This document shows positions 24,371 to 33,548 of a DNA stretch of 64,000 nt, piece after piece. A program made the position numbers and the translations under genes. How positions within the stretch are numbered: position 1 is the stretch's first letter; every line of letters begins with the position of its first letter. The notes beneath the pieces were generated by a model. That model had not been told where the DNA came from and ran no database searches. It saw only the letters and a program-made list of their open reading frames with translations. Source of the DNA: Mycetocola sp. (GTDB lineage: Bacteria; Actinomycetota; Actinomycetes; Actinomycetales; Microbacteriaceae); NCBI RefSeq assembly GCF_025464835.1, contig NZ_JAODMP010000072.1, forward strand, positions 1-64,000, given 5' to 3'.

Positions 24371-25789
24371 GTGGCAATGCAACTCTATGATTCCCGGGCA
24401 CAGGCCCTCCGCGACTTCACTCCTCTCGTCCCAGGCCAGGTCGGGATGTACGTCTGCGGACCGACGGTGCAGTCATCGCCTCACATCGGGCACCTGCGTT
24501 CTGCCCTGGTCTACGACCAGATGCGCCGGTGGCTCAACTACCGGGGATTCGACGTCACCCTGGTTCGGAACGTCACAGACATCGACGACAAAGTCCTCGT
24601 CAACGCGACCGAGAACGAGGAATGGTGGGCGCTCGCGTACCGCACCGAACTGGAGTTCTCAGAGGGATACCGCGCGCTCGGCATCCTCCCTCCCACGTAT
24701 GAGCCGCGAGCGACGGCAAGCATCCAGCAAATGCACTCCATCATCGATCGGCTCATCGCCGAGTCGCACGCGTACGTCGCAGAAGACGGATCGGGCGACG
24801 TGTATTTCGACGTTCGAAGCTGGCCCCAGTACGGCGCCCTGACCCGCCAGAACATCGACAGCATGGACGCTGCGACGGATGCCGATCCGCGCGGCAAACG
24901 GGACCCACGCGACTTCGCGCTGTGGAAGGGGCACAAGAGCGACGAACCCGCTTCGGCTTCGTGGCCGAGCCCGTGGGGCGACGGCCGGCCTGGCTGGCAC
25001 ATCGAATGCTCGGCCATGGCGAGACGCTATCTCGGGGCCGCCTTCGACATCCACGGTGGAGGCCTCGATCTGCGCTTCCCCCACCACGAGAATGAGCTCG
25101 CCCAGTCCACCGCCGCCGGGGACGGGTTCGCCGGGTACTGGGTGCACAACGGCCTGGTCAACGTGAACGGCCAGAAGATGTCGAAGTCGCTCGGCAACTC
25201 CGTGTACGCCGCGGACCTGCTGGGCGCGGCGCGCCCCATCGTGGTGCGCTACTACCTCGGCCAGGCCCATTACCGCTCCACCATCGACTATCACGACGGC
25301 GCCCTCGCAGAGGCCGAAGCGGCCCTCGACCGGATCGAAAGCTTCCTCGAGCGAGTCGGCCGCAGACTCACCGGCACCCGTTTCGCCGGAACCGGAACCG
25401 AGCAGATCCCGGATGCCTTCGCTGCGGCGATGGACGACGATCTGTCGGTTCCGCAGGCGCTTGCCGTATTGCATGACACAATAAGGCAAGGCAACGCGAG
25501 CATCGACGGTGAAGACCTCGCCCTGGCCGCCGCCGCGCAAGGGCAGGTGATGGCCATGACAGAGATCCTTGGCATCAACCCGTTCTCGGTCGAATGGTCC
25601 CGCGGTCAGGACAAGGCAGTTTCCGGGGTTCTCAACACCCTCGTCGACCAGCTTCTCGACGAACGCCAGAAATCCAGGGCGGCACGCGACTTCGCAGCCG
25701 CCGACAAGATCCGTGACGTTCTCACAACGGCGGGTATCACGATTGAAGACACCTCGACAGGTGCACATTGGAGTATTGATGGCCAGTAA
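24371..25789 (+). CDS. cysS: Cysteinyl-tRNA synthetase
   Basis: A 472-residue class I synthetase that charges tRNA-Cys. The HIGH motif is in YVCGPTVQSSPHIGHLRSAL, with the zinc-ligand Cys just before it. The KMSKS motif is KMSKSLGN, and WHIECSAMARRYLG and HHENELAQS are present. The GTG at 24371 has TACTCT 6 nt upstream (24359-24364), a leaderless arrangement; an ATG two codons on is possible. The stop region overlaps the rlmB start by 11 bp. Confidence 0.97.
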   Translation: MAMQLYDSRAQALRDFTPLVPGQVGMYVCGPTVQSSPHIGHLRSALVYDQMRRWLNYRGFDVTLVRNVTDIDDKVLVNATENEEWWALAYRTELEFSEGYRALGILPPTYEPRATASIQQMHSIIDRLIAESHAYVAEDGSGDVYFDVRSWPQYGALTRQNIDSMDAATDADPRGKRDPRDFALWKGHKSDEPASASWPSPWGDGRPGWHIECSAMARRYLGAAFDIHGGGLDLRFPHHENELAQSTAAGDGFAGYWVHNGLVNVNGQKMSKSLGNSVYAADLLGAARPIVVRYYLGQAHYRSTIDYHDGALAEAEAALDRIESFLERVGRRLTGTRFAGTGTEQIPDAFAAAMDDDLSVPQALAVLHDTIRQGNASIDGEDLALAAAAQGQVMAMTEILGINPFSVEWSRGQDKAVSGVLNTLVDQLLDERQKSRAARDFAAADKIRDVLTTAGITIEDTSTGAHWSIDGQ

Positions 25790-26795
25790 GGCAGGCCGCC
25801 CCGGGGCGGTTCGAAAGACGAAGAAGGGCCCGGCGAAGGGCACAGGCGGTCTCGGCCGTCGCTCACTCGAGGGCAAGGGCCCGACCCCCAAGGCGGAGGA
25901 CCGGACCTACCACGCCGCCGGCAAGCGCAAGCTCGCCAAGGACCGCCTGAACCAGGCCCAGGCGAAGGCGGGCGGCGCGCGTCCGAGCTCCGCTCCGGTC
26001 GCCGGCCGCAAGCCCAAGCAGAAGCAGGCAGACGACAGTGAAATCGTCACCGGCCGCAACTCGGTGCTCGAGGCGCTCCGCGCCAAGATTCCTGCGTCGG
26101 CGCTGTACATGGCCACGCGTATCGAATTCGATGACCGGGTGAAGGAAGTCCTCGCCCTCGCGACCGCACGCGGGCTCCCCATTCTCGAGGTCATGCGTCC
26201 CGAACTCGACCGCCTGGCGGGGTTCGACTCGGTGCATCAGGGACTCGCGCTCAAGGTGCCTCCGTACAACTACGCCCACCCCACCGAACTGCTCGAGCAG
26301 GTTGTGTCTCGGGGCCAGACCCCGCTGTTCGTCGCCCTTGACGGCGTCACCGACCCGCGTAACCTCGGGGCGATCATCCGTTCGACCGCGGCTTTCGGCG
26401 GCCACGGCGTCATCGTTCCGCAGCGTCGCTCCGTCGGTCTGACCGCGTCGGCATGGAAGACGTCAGCGGGAGCGGCAGCACGTACGCCGGTCGCGATGGC
26501 CACCAACCTCACCCAGGCACTCAAGGCGTTCAAGGAGGCCGGTGTGTTCGTGATCGGCCTCGACGGCGGCGGTACCACCGACCTCCCGGGCCTCGAGCTT
26601 GCCGACCGGCCCGTCGTCATCGTTGTCGGCAGCGAGGGCAAGGGACTGTCCCGCCTCGTGACCGAGACCTGCGACGCCATCGTCTCGATCCCGATCTCGT
26701 CGGCGACCGAATCGCTCAACGCCGGCATCGCGGCATCCGTCACTCTCTATGAGATCTCGAAGCTGCGTTCGGCCAGGAAGATGAAGAAGAAGTAA
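25779..26795 (+). CDS. rlmB: 23S rRNA 2'-O-ribose methyltransferase RlmB type (SPOUT)
   Basis: A 338-residue TrmH/SpoU-family enzyme. It starts at the ATG at 25779 inside the end of cysS (MASKAGRPGAVRKTKKGPAK). A long Lys/Arg/Gly-rich N-terminal tail (residues 1-80) precedes the substrate-binding domain (VTGRNSVLEALRAKIPASAL) and the knotted SPOUT domain with motifs TDPRNLGAIIRSTAAFG, VVGSEGKGLSRL and SIPISSATESLNAG. It methylates a guanosine 2'-O in 23S rRNA. The basic tail is usual in actinobacterial members. Confidence 0.93.
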   Translation: MASKAGRPGAVRKTKKGPAKGTGGLGRRSLEGKGPTPKAEDRTYHAAGKRKLAKDRLNQAQAKAGGARPSSAPVAGRKPKQKQADDSEIVTGRNSVLEALRAKIPASALYMATRIEFDDRVKEVLALATARGLPILEVMRPELDRLAGFDSVHQGLALKVPPYNYAHPTELLEQVVSRGQTPLFVALDGVTDPRNLGAIIRSTAAFGGHGVIVPQRRSVGLTASAWKTSAGAAARTPVAMATNLTQALKAFKEAGVFVIGLDGGGTTDLPGLELADRPVVIVVGSEGKGLSRLVTETCDAIVSIPISSATESLNAGIAASVTLYEISKLRSARKMKKK

Positions 26796-26813
26796 CGACA
26801 ATCGTCGTTTCGC

Positions 26814-26846
26814 TGGCGCGGTCGGGTCTCAGACCCGATCGCGCCA
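26814..26846. terminator. Terminator hairpin overlapping the end of the DUF4032 gene
   Basis: TGGCGCG-G-TCGGGTCT pairs with AGACCCGA-T-CGCGCCA, with a single-base loop and a G/T interruption, followed by ATT. It sits between convergent rlmB and the DUF4032 gene and covers the last codons of the latter. Confidence 0.7.
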
Positions 26847-28115
26847 ATTCACGTCAGGCGCGTCGACGACGTCGACCGGCAGGGTGACGGAACCCGTTGG
26901 GGGAGCGATCACGGTCGCTTCGTCACGGCGGTGGCGCAAGATGTCGTTGATGTACGAGGTCAGCGCTTCGGAAAGCGGGACGTCCCTGCCCTGGTTCTGC
27001 GACAGGAACCAGCGGTGCTCGAGCAACTGGTGGAACACTTCCGCCGGTTCCAGCTTCCCCTTCAGATCACGCGGGATCGACTTCACGACAGCCTCGAAGA
27101 CGCGGATGAGCCATTCGTGGGCCATCATTTCCTCGTCCATATGAGCCTTGGCGAACGTCGCACCGTAGGAGTCCAGGTCGTTGAGCAGACGTCTGGCCTG
27201 GTTCTCGCCGGTGTCGAGCCCGGTGAGGCGCAACAGGCGGCGCTGATGGTGCCCCGCATCGACGACCTTCGGCTGGATCTTGACCCGGGAGCCCGTCTCG
27301 TCGGTCTTGATCGCGAGTTCCTCGATGTCGAAACCCAGGGCGTTCAGGCGATCGACCCGTTCGTTGATCCTCCAGCGCTCACTGGAGGAGAAGATCTCCG
27401 TCCCGGTGAGTTCCTTCCACAGCGACCGGTACGCGGCAACAATGCGGTCAGACAGCTTGATCGGATCGAGTTCGTCGTCGACCCGGCCGCCGGCCTCGAG
27501 GTCCATGAGTTCGCCGGCGATGTTGACACGGGCGATCTCGAGGTCGTTCTCACGCTGGCCGTTCGAGAGACCGCCCGCGTAAAGCTTGCCGGTCTCCGCG
27601 TCGACCAGGTACGCGGCGAAAGCGCCGGCATCCCGGCGGAAGAGCGTATTGGAGAGCGACACGTCGCCCCAGAAGAAACCGGCGATGTGAAGGCGGACGA
27701 GCAGCACGGCGAGGGCATCGACGAGACGGCCGGCGGTGTCAGGGCGCAACTGCTGCGAAAACAGCGCCCGGTACGGCAGCGAAAACTTCAGGTGCCGGGT
27801 GACGAGCACGCTCGGCAGGGGATCGTTGGATTCGTCCGACCGTCCGGTGATGACAGCGACGGGCTCGACGCAGGGGATGTCCATGCGCTGCAGCGTCCGC
27901 AGCATGTCGTACTCGCCGCGTGCCATCTCAGCGGTCGTCTCCTTGACGGCGATGACGTAGCCTGACAGATTCGCGAACCGCACCAGGTGTCGTGAGATGC
28001 CCTTCGGCAGGGACGCGATCGTCTCGCTTGGCCAGTTCTCAAGGGGTAGATCCCAGGGAAGGTCGAGAAGCGCGGGATCGACGGTGGCCGCGGTGATGTT
28101 GAGTGATGCGCTCAT
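26829..28115 (-). CDS. DUF4032 protein with kinase-like N-terminal domain
   Basis: A 428-residue soluble protein starting at the ATG at 28115 (MSASLNITAATVDPAL). The middle resembles LPS-kinase/Rio-type folds: a Lys in VIAVKETTAEMARGEYDML, the HIAGFFWGDVSLSNTLFRRD segment like a catalytic loop (Asp, then Asn), and YLVDAETGKLY like a DFG position (VDAET). The C-terminal half matches the DUF4032 type, ending WFLSQNQGRDVPLSEAL. It is a conserved actinobacterial protein of unknown substrate. It lies between rlmB (convergent) and an MsiK-type ATPase gene on the same strand, separated by a terminator. Confidence 0.8.
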   Translation of the reverse strand: MSASLNITAATVDPALLDLPWDLPLENWPSETIASLPKGISRHLVRFANLSGYVIAVKETTAEMARGEYDMLRTLQRMDIPCVEPVAVITGRSDESNDPLPSVLVTRHLKFSLPYRALFSQQLRPDTAGRLVDALAVLLVRLHIAGFFWGDVSLSNTLFRRDAGAFAAYLVDAETGKLYAGGLSNGQRENDLEIARVNIAGELMDLEAGGRVDDELDPIKLSDRIVAAYRSLWKELTGTEIFSSSERWRINERVDRLNALGFDIEELAIKTDETGSRVKIQPKVVDAGHHQRRLLRLTGLDTGENQARRLLNDLDSYGATFAKAHMDEEMMAHEWLIRVFEAVVKSIPRDLKGKLEPAEVFHQLLEHRWFLSQNQGRDVPLSEALTSYINDILRHRRDEATVIAPPTGSVTLPVDVVDAPDVNWRDRV

Positions 28116-28130
28116 GGTGGTTAAACAGTA

Positions 28131-28167
28131 GCGCCGGCTGACCGGACGGGGTCCGATCAGCCGGCGC
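28131..28167 (-). terminator. Terminator downstream of the MsiK-type ABC ATPase gene
   Basis: A perfect 10-bp stem GCGCCGGCTG/CAGCCGGCGC with a 17-nt loop lies 10 nt beyond the stop at 28177. On the minus strand it is followed by TACTGTTTAA. Confidence 0.75.
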
Positions 28168-28176
28168 GATAACTGT

Positions 28177-29280
28177 TTACTCCGGGACGACAGCCTTGTT
28201 GCCGAGACGGAGACCCGACTCGACATCGAACAAGTGCACGTGGCGCGGCGCCGGGATCAGGAATACCTTCTCGCCGGCATGTGCGTGGATGCGGCCGTCA
28301 ACGCGGGCAACGAGGTCGGTGCGCTTTCCGTCGACGTCTGCGTGACCGTAGAGGTAACCGTCAGCACCGAGCTCCTCGACGAGGTCGACCTGCACCTCGA
28401 GCCCGTTGCCCGGCTCCGTCGACACCTGGATGTCTTCGGGACGGACACCGACGGTGACCTGCCTGGCGGTGGCCTCGCCGATGACGTCGCGGTCGACCGG
28501 GACGACGCGGGCACCGAACTGGATACCTCCGTCTGCCACGTCGGCCGTGAGCAGGTTCATGGCTGGGGAGCCGATGAAACCGGCGACGAAGACGTTCTGC
28601 GGCTTCTCGTACAGGTCGCGAGGGGTCCCCACCTGCTGCAGGATCCCGTCCTTGAGCACGGCGATCCGGTCACCCATGGTGAGGGCTTCCGTCTGGTCGT
28701 GCGTGACGTAGACGGTTGTGACCCCGAGGCGACGCTGGAGCGACGCGATCTGGGTGCGCGTCTGCACACGGAGCTTCGCGTCGAGGTTCGACAACGGTTC
28801 GTCCATGAGGAAGACCTGCGGCTGGCGGACGATCGCACGACCCATGGCGACACGCTGACGCTGACCACCGGAGAGCGCCTTGGGCTTGCGGGTGAGGTAC
28901 TCCTCCAAGTCGAGGAGCTTCGCGGCCTCGAGAACGCGCGCGGCGCGCTCGTCCTTGTTGACGCCGGCGATCTTCAGGGCGAAGCCCATGTTCTCGGCGA
29001 CCGTCATGTGCGGGTACAGCGCATAGTTCTGGAACACCATCGCGATGTCGCGGTCCTTCGGCGGCACGTCGGTGACGTCACGGTCACCGATGAGGATACG
29101 GCCGTCGTTGACCTCTTCGAGGCCGGCCAGCATGCGCAGGGAGGTGGACTTTCCACAGCCGGACGGGCCAACCAATACGAGGAACTCGCCATCGGCGACC
29201 TCGAGGCTCAGCTTGTCAACGGCGGCGCGGGTACCGCCTGGGTACAGGCGTGTCGCGTTGTCGAACGTTACGGATGACAT
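28177..29280 (-). CDS. MsiK/UgpC-type sugar ABC transporter ATPase
   Basis: A 367-residue ATPase of the MalK/MsiK group. The start at 29280 has GGAGAA before it. Walker [20 protein letters not shown]-loop FQNYALYPHMTV, signature LSGGQRQRVAMGRA, Walker B VFLMDEPLSNLD and VTHDQTEALTMGDRI are present, followed by the C-terminal TOBE/regulatory domain (VGVRPEDIQVSTEP). No permease or binding protein is nearby. In actinobacteria one such stand-alone ATPase often serves several sugar importers, which would suit an isolated gene. Confidence 0.92.
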   Translation of the reverse strand: MSSVTFDNATRLYPGGTRAAVDKLSLEVADGEFLVLVGPSGCGKSTSLRMLAGLEEVNDGRILIGDRDVTDVPPKDRDIAMVFQNYALYPHMTVAENMGFALKIAGVNKDERAARVLEAAKLLDLEEYLTRKPKALSGGQRQRVAMGRAIVRQPQVFLMDEPLSNLDAKLRVQTRTQIASLQRRLGVTTVYVTHDQTEALTMGDRIAVLKDGILQQVGTPRDLYEKPQNVFVAGFIGSPAMNLLTADVADGGIQFGARVVPVDRDVIGEATARQVTVGVRPEDIQVSTEPGNGLEVQVDLVEELGADGYLYGHADVDGKRTDLVARVDGRIHAHAGEKVFLIPAPRHVHLFDVESGLRLGNKAVVPE

Positions 29281-29585
29281 ATTTTTCTCCTTCACCGGCA
29301 GGTACGTGCCGGACGATCCGAGTGAATGGAACCATGCGTTGCGTGCTGCGCTGCATGCACGCGACCGGGCTTGCGCTCGATCGCGGAATCCCAGTATGGC
29401 AGAAAGCCCCCCAAAAGGTATGCCAGCAATTCGGGTGCATGAGCGCAATCCCGGGGATCCCCCCGATGCTGCTTCCAGCATCCGTTTGGGCATTTCCCAG
29501 AGAGCGCAACTACGATCGGTGGGTGTTGAGTTCGGCAGAGAACAGCTGAAGCCGACGGCCTACTGACCTACCGAAGCGAGGATAA
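29281..29585. other. Divergent intergenic region with a small hairpin near the msiK-type RBS
   Basis: 305 bp without an ORF I can support. A hairpin CCGGCA-ggtacg-TGCCGG (29295-29312) lies directly upstream of the ribosome site of the ABC ATPase gene and could be an operator or RNA structure. CATACT on the minus strand (about 29393-29398) is a weak -10 candidate. Nothing else stands out. Confidence 0.4.
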
Positions 29586-30542
29586 ATGGACAACGACGCA
29601 CCGGAAGTTCTTCCGACGAAGAACCAGCGTCGTCAGGCGACCCGTGAGAAGGCCAAGGAACTTCGGGATGCGCACCGCAAGCAGGAGAAGCGCAAACGCA
29701 TCTTCCTGCAAGGGGGCATCGTGGTCGTCGTCCTGGCGGTCGTTGCCGGCGTCGCTTTCATCCTCACGAGTGCCATCCGCCCTCCGGCACCTGGTCCGAT
29801 GAACATGGCCAGCGACGGCATCGTCATTGGATCGGAGCTCGAAGCCGTCCAGACACCGGCCCTCGCCGCGGGTGCCGCGCCGGTGGCAACAACCGTCGAC
29901 CCGAAGGTGCCCAACATCCGGATCTACGTCGACTACCTGTGCCCGGTGTGCGGCCAGTTCGAGGACACCAACTCTGAGCAGCTCGCCACGTGGGCTGAGA
30001 ACGGCACGGCCACTGTCGAGTACCACCCGATCGCAATCCTCACCGGCCGATCCGCCGGGTCGCAATACTCTCTCCGTGCCGCCAACGCTGCTGCGTGCGT
30101 GGCCAACTTCTCGCCGAACGACTTCTTCGCATTCAACTCCCTGATGTTCGAGAACCAGCCGGAGGAGGGAACCGAAGGCCACTCAGACGAGGATCTCAAG
30201 AAGATCGTCTCGAAGGCCATCGCAACCGACGCTGGATCCGCCCCCGCCGCTCCCGTCCAGGGCAAGATCGAATCCTGCATCGACGACGCCAGCCACAAGG
30301 CGTGGGTGCAGTCGGCCACCGACCGGGCGACGACGCAGCCGGTGCCGCATTCGTCGCTCGACAAGGTCAAGGCCACGCCGACCGTGCTGGTCAACGACAA
30401 GCAGTACACCGGTTCGATCACCGACGAAAAGGAATTCCAGGCCTTCGTGCTCTCCGTGGCGAGTGAGACATACGCGAAATCGAGCTCCAACCCGAGCTCC
30501 AGCCCGAGCCCGTCGGCGCCTGCTCCTGCGCCCGCGCAGTAG
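29586..30542 (+). CDS. Membrane-anchored DsbA-like thioredoxin-fold protein
   Basis: A 318-residue type II membrane protein. A charged cytoplasmic N-terminus (residues 1-40, Lys/Arg-rich coil) leads into one transmembrane helix at about 42-64. The extracellular thioredoxin-like domain has the CPVC active site at 119-122 (VDYLCPVCGQFEDTN) and the cis-proline segment KATPTVLVND. The tail is Ser/Pro/Ala-rich. It probably oxidises or isomerises disulfides in secreted proteins. It has GCGAGGA before the ATG, is divergent from the msiK-type gene, and converges with the ThrE gene with only 5 bp between them. Confidence 0.88.
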   Translation: MDNDAPEVLPTKNQRRQATREKAKELRDAHRKQEKRKRIFLQGGIVVVVLAVVAGVAFILTSAIRPPAPGPMNMASDGIVIGSELEAVQTPALAAGAAPVATTVDPKVPNIRIYVDYLCPVCGQFEDTNSEQLATWAENGTATVEYHPIAILTGRSAGSQYSLRAANAAACVANFSPNDFFAFNSLMFENQPEEGTEGHSDEDLKKIVSKAIATDAGSAPAAPVQGKIESCIDDASHKAWVQSATDRATTQPVPHSSLDKVKATPTVLVNDKQYTGSITDEKEFQAFVLSVASETYAKSSSNPSSSPSPSAPAPAPAQ

Positions 30543-30547
30543 ACCGG

Positions 30548-31888
30548 CTAGATCTTCTCGTCCCGTTTGCGGCCCAGCCGCACCTGGACGCCCATCAGCG
30601 GTCCCACGAAACGGCGCTGGATGCGCCGGGCAGGGCCGAGGGCATTCTGGACGAGGTACTGGCCGAGCAGCGCGCCAGCGGCCAGAGCGACGGCGACCGA
30701 TGCCGCTTCCAGCATGCTGAGCAGCCCGTCGATCGACCCGACACTGAGTTCCAGGAGGCCACGGAACAGGATCAGCCCAGGCACCAGCGGAATCAGCGCC
30801 GAGACGACGAGCGGCAGCGGCGGAGTGCGCACGATGAGCGAAGCCACGGCGGACAGGACGCCGACAACGAAGGCGGCTGAGCCAGCGGCCCAGCTGACGC
30901 CGATGTTCGTCGCCACACCCGCGGTGTAGACCAGGTAGCCCAGGATGCCCAGGACGCTGACCGCCCAGATCGCTCGTGGCGGAACTTCGACGGCGAGCGC
31001 GAAACCGAGGATGATGACGACGGTCGCGACCAGAAGCAGCGGAAGGTCGGAGAACGACGGGGCCATGTACGGTGCGATATCGAGTACAAGGCCGAAACGG
31101 GCCAGCAGCATGGTCGTGCCGGCCACACCGGCGACGAGGCCACCGGTGATCAGCAGAGCTTCGAGTACCCGCGCCGTTCCGGTCACATAGAACCCGGACA
31201 GCACGTCCTGCACGGCGCCGAAGGACGTCACCCCGGCCAGCAGCATGATGATCGTCGCAACGACGACCAGGGATGAGCTCGCCGCAGGATCGAGGAAGTG
31301 AACCACCGCGGCAACCAGGGGGCCGACGGCGCCACCCGCGAGGTTCTGGTAGAAGACGGACATCCGCGTCTTTGCGAGCATCCGCGTGAGAAGGTCGACG
31401 AAGAAGGTGGCCACGAAGGCGGCCGCGACGACCAGTGGCCCGCCGCCGAGCAGGAACGCTGCGCCAGCACCGACGAGGCTCCAGCCGACCCGGCGCACCG
31501 GCCACGGGTAGATGGGTTTGGCGGTGATGATCGTGTTCACCCGGATCCTGGCCTCGGCCAGGGGCAGCGGTTCGTGCAGGAGCTCGCCGATGAGGGTCGA
31601 GGTGTTCGTCAGCCGGGTGTAGTCGATGGTTCGGTACTTCACGTTCCGGGAGCGGACGATGGTGTCACTCGAGGCGGGATCGTCCCAGGTGAGCGTGATC
31701 ACGGTGTGCGTGACGTCCGCTTCGCAGCCCTTCAGGCCGTACGCCCGCGTCACCGCGAGCATTGTGGCCGTCGCATCCTCGGCGCTCGCGCCGGAGGCGA
31801 AGATGACCTCGCCGCAGCGGATGGCGAGGTCGAGTGCACCGCGCCCAGTGCTCTCGGCGATGGACGGTGCGGTGGACTCCTCGGGCAT
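30548..31888 (-). CDS. ThrE-type threonine/serine exporter
   Basis: A 446-residue membrane protein joining the two halves of the ThrE family. The N-terminal soluble part (residues 10-125) has RCGEVIFASGASAEDATATM, CEADVTHTVITLTW and the DYTRLTNTSTL segment typical of ThrE. It is followed by about ten hydrophobic helices in two sets of five. ThrE exports threonine and serine in corynebacteria; the exact substrate here is inference. The tRNA-Thr gene lies divergently 83 bp away, which is probably coincidence. Confidence 0.85.
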   Translation of the reverse strand: MPEESTAPSIAESTGRGALDLAIRCGEVIFASGASAEDATATMLAVTRAYGLKGCEADVTHTVITLTWDDPASSDTIVRSRNVKYRTIDYTRLTNTSTLIGELLHEPLPLAEARIRVNTIITAKPIYPWPVRRVGWSLVGAGAAFLLGGGPLVVAAAFVATFFVDLLTRMLAKTRMSVFYQNLAGGAVGPLVAAVVHFLDPAASSSLVVVATIIMLLAGVTSFGAVQDVLSGFYVTGTARVLEALLITGGLVAGVAGTTMLLARFGLVLDIAPYMAPSFSDLPLLLVATVVIILGFALAVEVPPRAIWAVSVLGILGYLVYTAGVATNIGVSWAAGSAAFVVGVLSAVASLIVRTPPLPLVVSALIPLVPGLILFRGLLELSVGSIDGLLSMLEAASVAVALAAGALLGQYLVQNALGPARRIQRRFVGPLMGVQVRLGRKRDEKI

Positions 31889-31971
31889 GCGTGTTCCTTG
31901 TTGTGGTGGTGTCCTTCAAGGATGTCATGGCCAGATGAACGGCGAGGGTTCGTTATGATTGACGAGCACAC

Positions 31972-32045
31972 GCCGCCTTAGCTCAGTTGGCCAGAGCAGC
32001 GCACTTGTAATGCGCAGGTCGTCGGTTCGAATCCGACAGGCGGCT
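31972..32045 (+). tRNA. tRNA-Thr (anticodon TGT)
   Basis: Acceptor GCCGCCT pairs with AGGCGGC, followed by discriminator T. The D-arm is GCTC..GAGC, the anticodon stem GCGCA/TGCGC has loop CTTGTAA, and the T-arm is GTCGG-TTCGAAT-CCGAC. TATGAT at 31954-31959 is a plausible -10. No CCA is encoded. Confidence 0.95.
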
Positions 32046-32073
32046 CCATGTCCGGACCTCGAATCCCCCCGCT

Positions 32074-33030
32074 GTGAGCGCGGCGCCGTCACATCCGGCC
32101 GTCCCCGCGTGGCTCGCCGTGAGCCTCGCGGCTCTCTGTGGGGCGCTTGCGGCCGCGCAGACCCGTCTCAATGGCGCGCTCGGGCTGGCCCTCGGTGACG
32201 GCTTCGTCGCCGCCGCGATCTCGTTCGGTTCCGGGCTGTGCATCCTTCTCGTGTGCCTGCTCTTCGCCCGGAAGGCGCGGAGCGGCGTGGCAGTCGTCAC
32301 CGCGGCGCTCCTGGACCGGAGCGTGCCGTGGTGGACGGTTCTCGGCGGGCTCTCCGGCGCGTTCCTTGTGCTCTCCCAGGGCCTCACCGGTGCTGTGGTG
32401 GGTGTCGCCCTCTTCAGCGTCGCGCTTGTCGCGGGTCAGACGGTCTCTGGCCTGATCCTGGACAGGATCGGCTTCGGGCCGCATGGGAAGGTGAGAACGA
32501 CGTGGCCGCGTCTCGTCGGTGCGGCGCTCGCCGTGCTCGCGGTGCTGTGGTCGGTTTCCGGCCAGATCGGCGGGAACCTACCGCTCTGGATGCTCGCCAT
32601 GCCCCTTGTGGCGGGGTTCGGTACCGGCTGGCAGTCAGCGGTCAACGGCCGTGTCCGCGCGCTCGCGCAGAGTGCGATCGCGGCCACATTCACCAACTTC
32701 GTCATCGGGACGCTCGCCCTGGTCGTTATCATGCTCGGCCGGGCCGTGTTCGTCGGCTGGCCGGACCGGCTGCCTGCGGAGCCGATGCTCTACCTCGGCG
32801 GCGCGATCGGTTGCATCTTCATCGGCGTCAACGCCTTCCTGGTCTCCCACACCGGCGTGCTCATTCTCGGTCTCGGCACCGTCGCCGGCCAGCTGATCGG
32901 CTCGGTGGTCATCGACGCAATCGTGCCGGGCGGAGCGGGGCTCGCATTCACCACCCTCAGCGGTGCCGCGCTCGCGCTCGTCGCCGTGAGCATCGCGACG
33001 CTGGGAATGCGCCCTACAGTTCGGAGATGA
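32074..33030 (+). CDS. DMT-superfamily YdcZ-type permease (fused DUF606 halves)
   Basis: A 318-residue protein starting at a GTG (32074). It has ten hydrophobic helices in two similar halves: the first half has AAQTRLNGALGLALGDGFVA and the second FGTGWQSAVNGRVRALAQSA. The repeated Gln-x-x-x-Asn-Gly motif marks the DUF606/YdcZ family; single-repeat members are about 150 residues, so this is the fused form. Its substrate is unknown. Its 3' end overlaps the convergent nitroreductase gene by 17 bp. Confidence 0.85.
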   Translation: MSAAPSHPAVPAWLAVSLAALCGALAAAQTRLNGALGLALGDGFVAAAISFGSGLCILLVCLLFARKARSGVAVVTAALLDRSVPWWTVLGGLSGAFLVLSQGLTGAVVGVALFSVALVAGQTVSGLILDRIGFGPHGKVRTTWPRLVGAALAVLAVLWSVSGQIGGNLPLWMLAMPLVAGFGTGWQSAVNGRVRALAQSAIAATFTNFVIGTLALVVIMLGRAVFVGWPDRLPAEPMLYLGGAIGCIFIGVNAFLVSHTGVLILGLGTVAGQLIGSVVIDAIVPGGAGLAFTTLSGAALALVAVSIATLGMRPTVRR

Positions 33031-33547
33031 GCGACTCGGCGTCTACCGGCTTCCGTGACCCGGGCTTGGCGTCAGCAGGGATACCGCCGACGTAGAGCCA
33101 GCCGAGCAGTTGCTCGTTCTTCGCAAGCTTGTGCATTTTGCGAACAGGCTTGGAGCGGGTGTACGAGCCGGATCGCCAGAAGACGCCCCACCCCGCGTCG
33201 TGAAGCAACAGGCTCAGCATGTGCGCCGCGCCCGAGGCGACAGCCTCCTGCTCCCACGCCGGTACTTTCGAGCTCTTCTTCACCGTCACGACGATGGCGA
33301 TCAGAAGCGCAGCACGCAGCGGTTTGGTGGACGGATGCGTGTCGCCCTCCGCTTTCGCGATCGCCGCCCCCAGCTTTTCGCGCGCCCGCCCACGCAACTC
33401 GATCAGCCGCCACGGCCGCAGTGCGCTGTGGTCGGCCACACGGGCCGCTGCTGCCACGAGGGGCAGCAGCTCTTCATGGGTCGGGGCATCGTCTGTCACA
33501 CGCGACCAGGACCTCCGGCCCGCGACGATATCGATCAGTTCGGTCAC
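33014..33547 (-). CDS. Small nitroreductase-family flavoprotein
   Basis: A 177-residue nitroreductase-fold protein starting at a GTG (33547), one base after the msrB stop. Family features are the N-terminal RRSW segment that contacts FMN phosphate, HSALRPWRLIELRGRAREKL, and the C-terminal LLHDAGWGVFWRSG and WLYVGGIPA. Such NAD(P)H flavoenzymes reduce nitro- or quinone-type compounds or bind FMN. The tight link with msrB suggests a redox role, but the substrate is unknown. Confidence 0.85.
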   Translation of the reverse strand: MTELIDIVAGRRSWSRVTDDAPTHEELLPLVAAAARVADHSALRPWRLIELRGRAREKLGAAIAKAEGDTHPSTKPLRAALLIAIVVTVKKSSKVPAWEQEAVASGAAHMLSLLLHDAGWGVFWRSGSYTRSKPVRKMHKLAKNEQLLGWLYVGGIPADAKPGSRKPVDAESLISEL

Positions 33548-33548
33548 G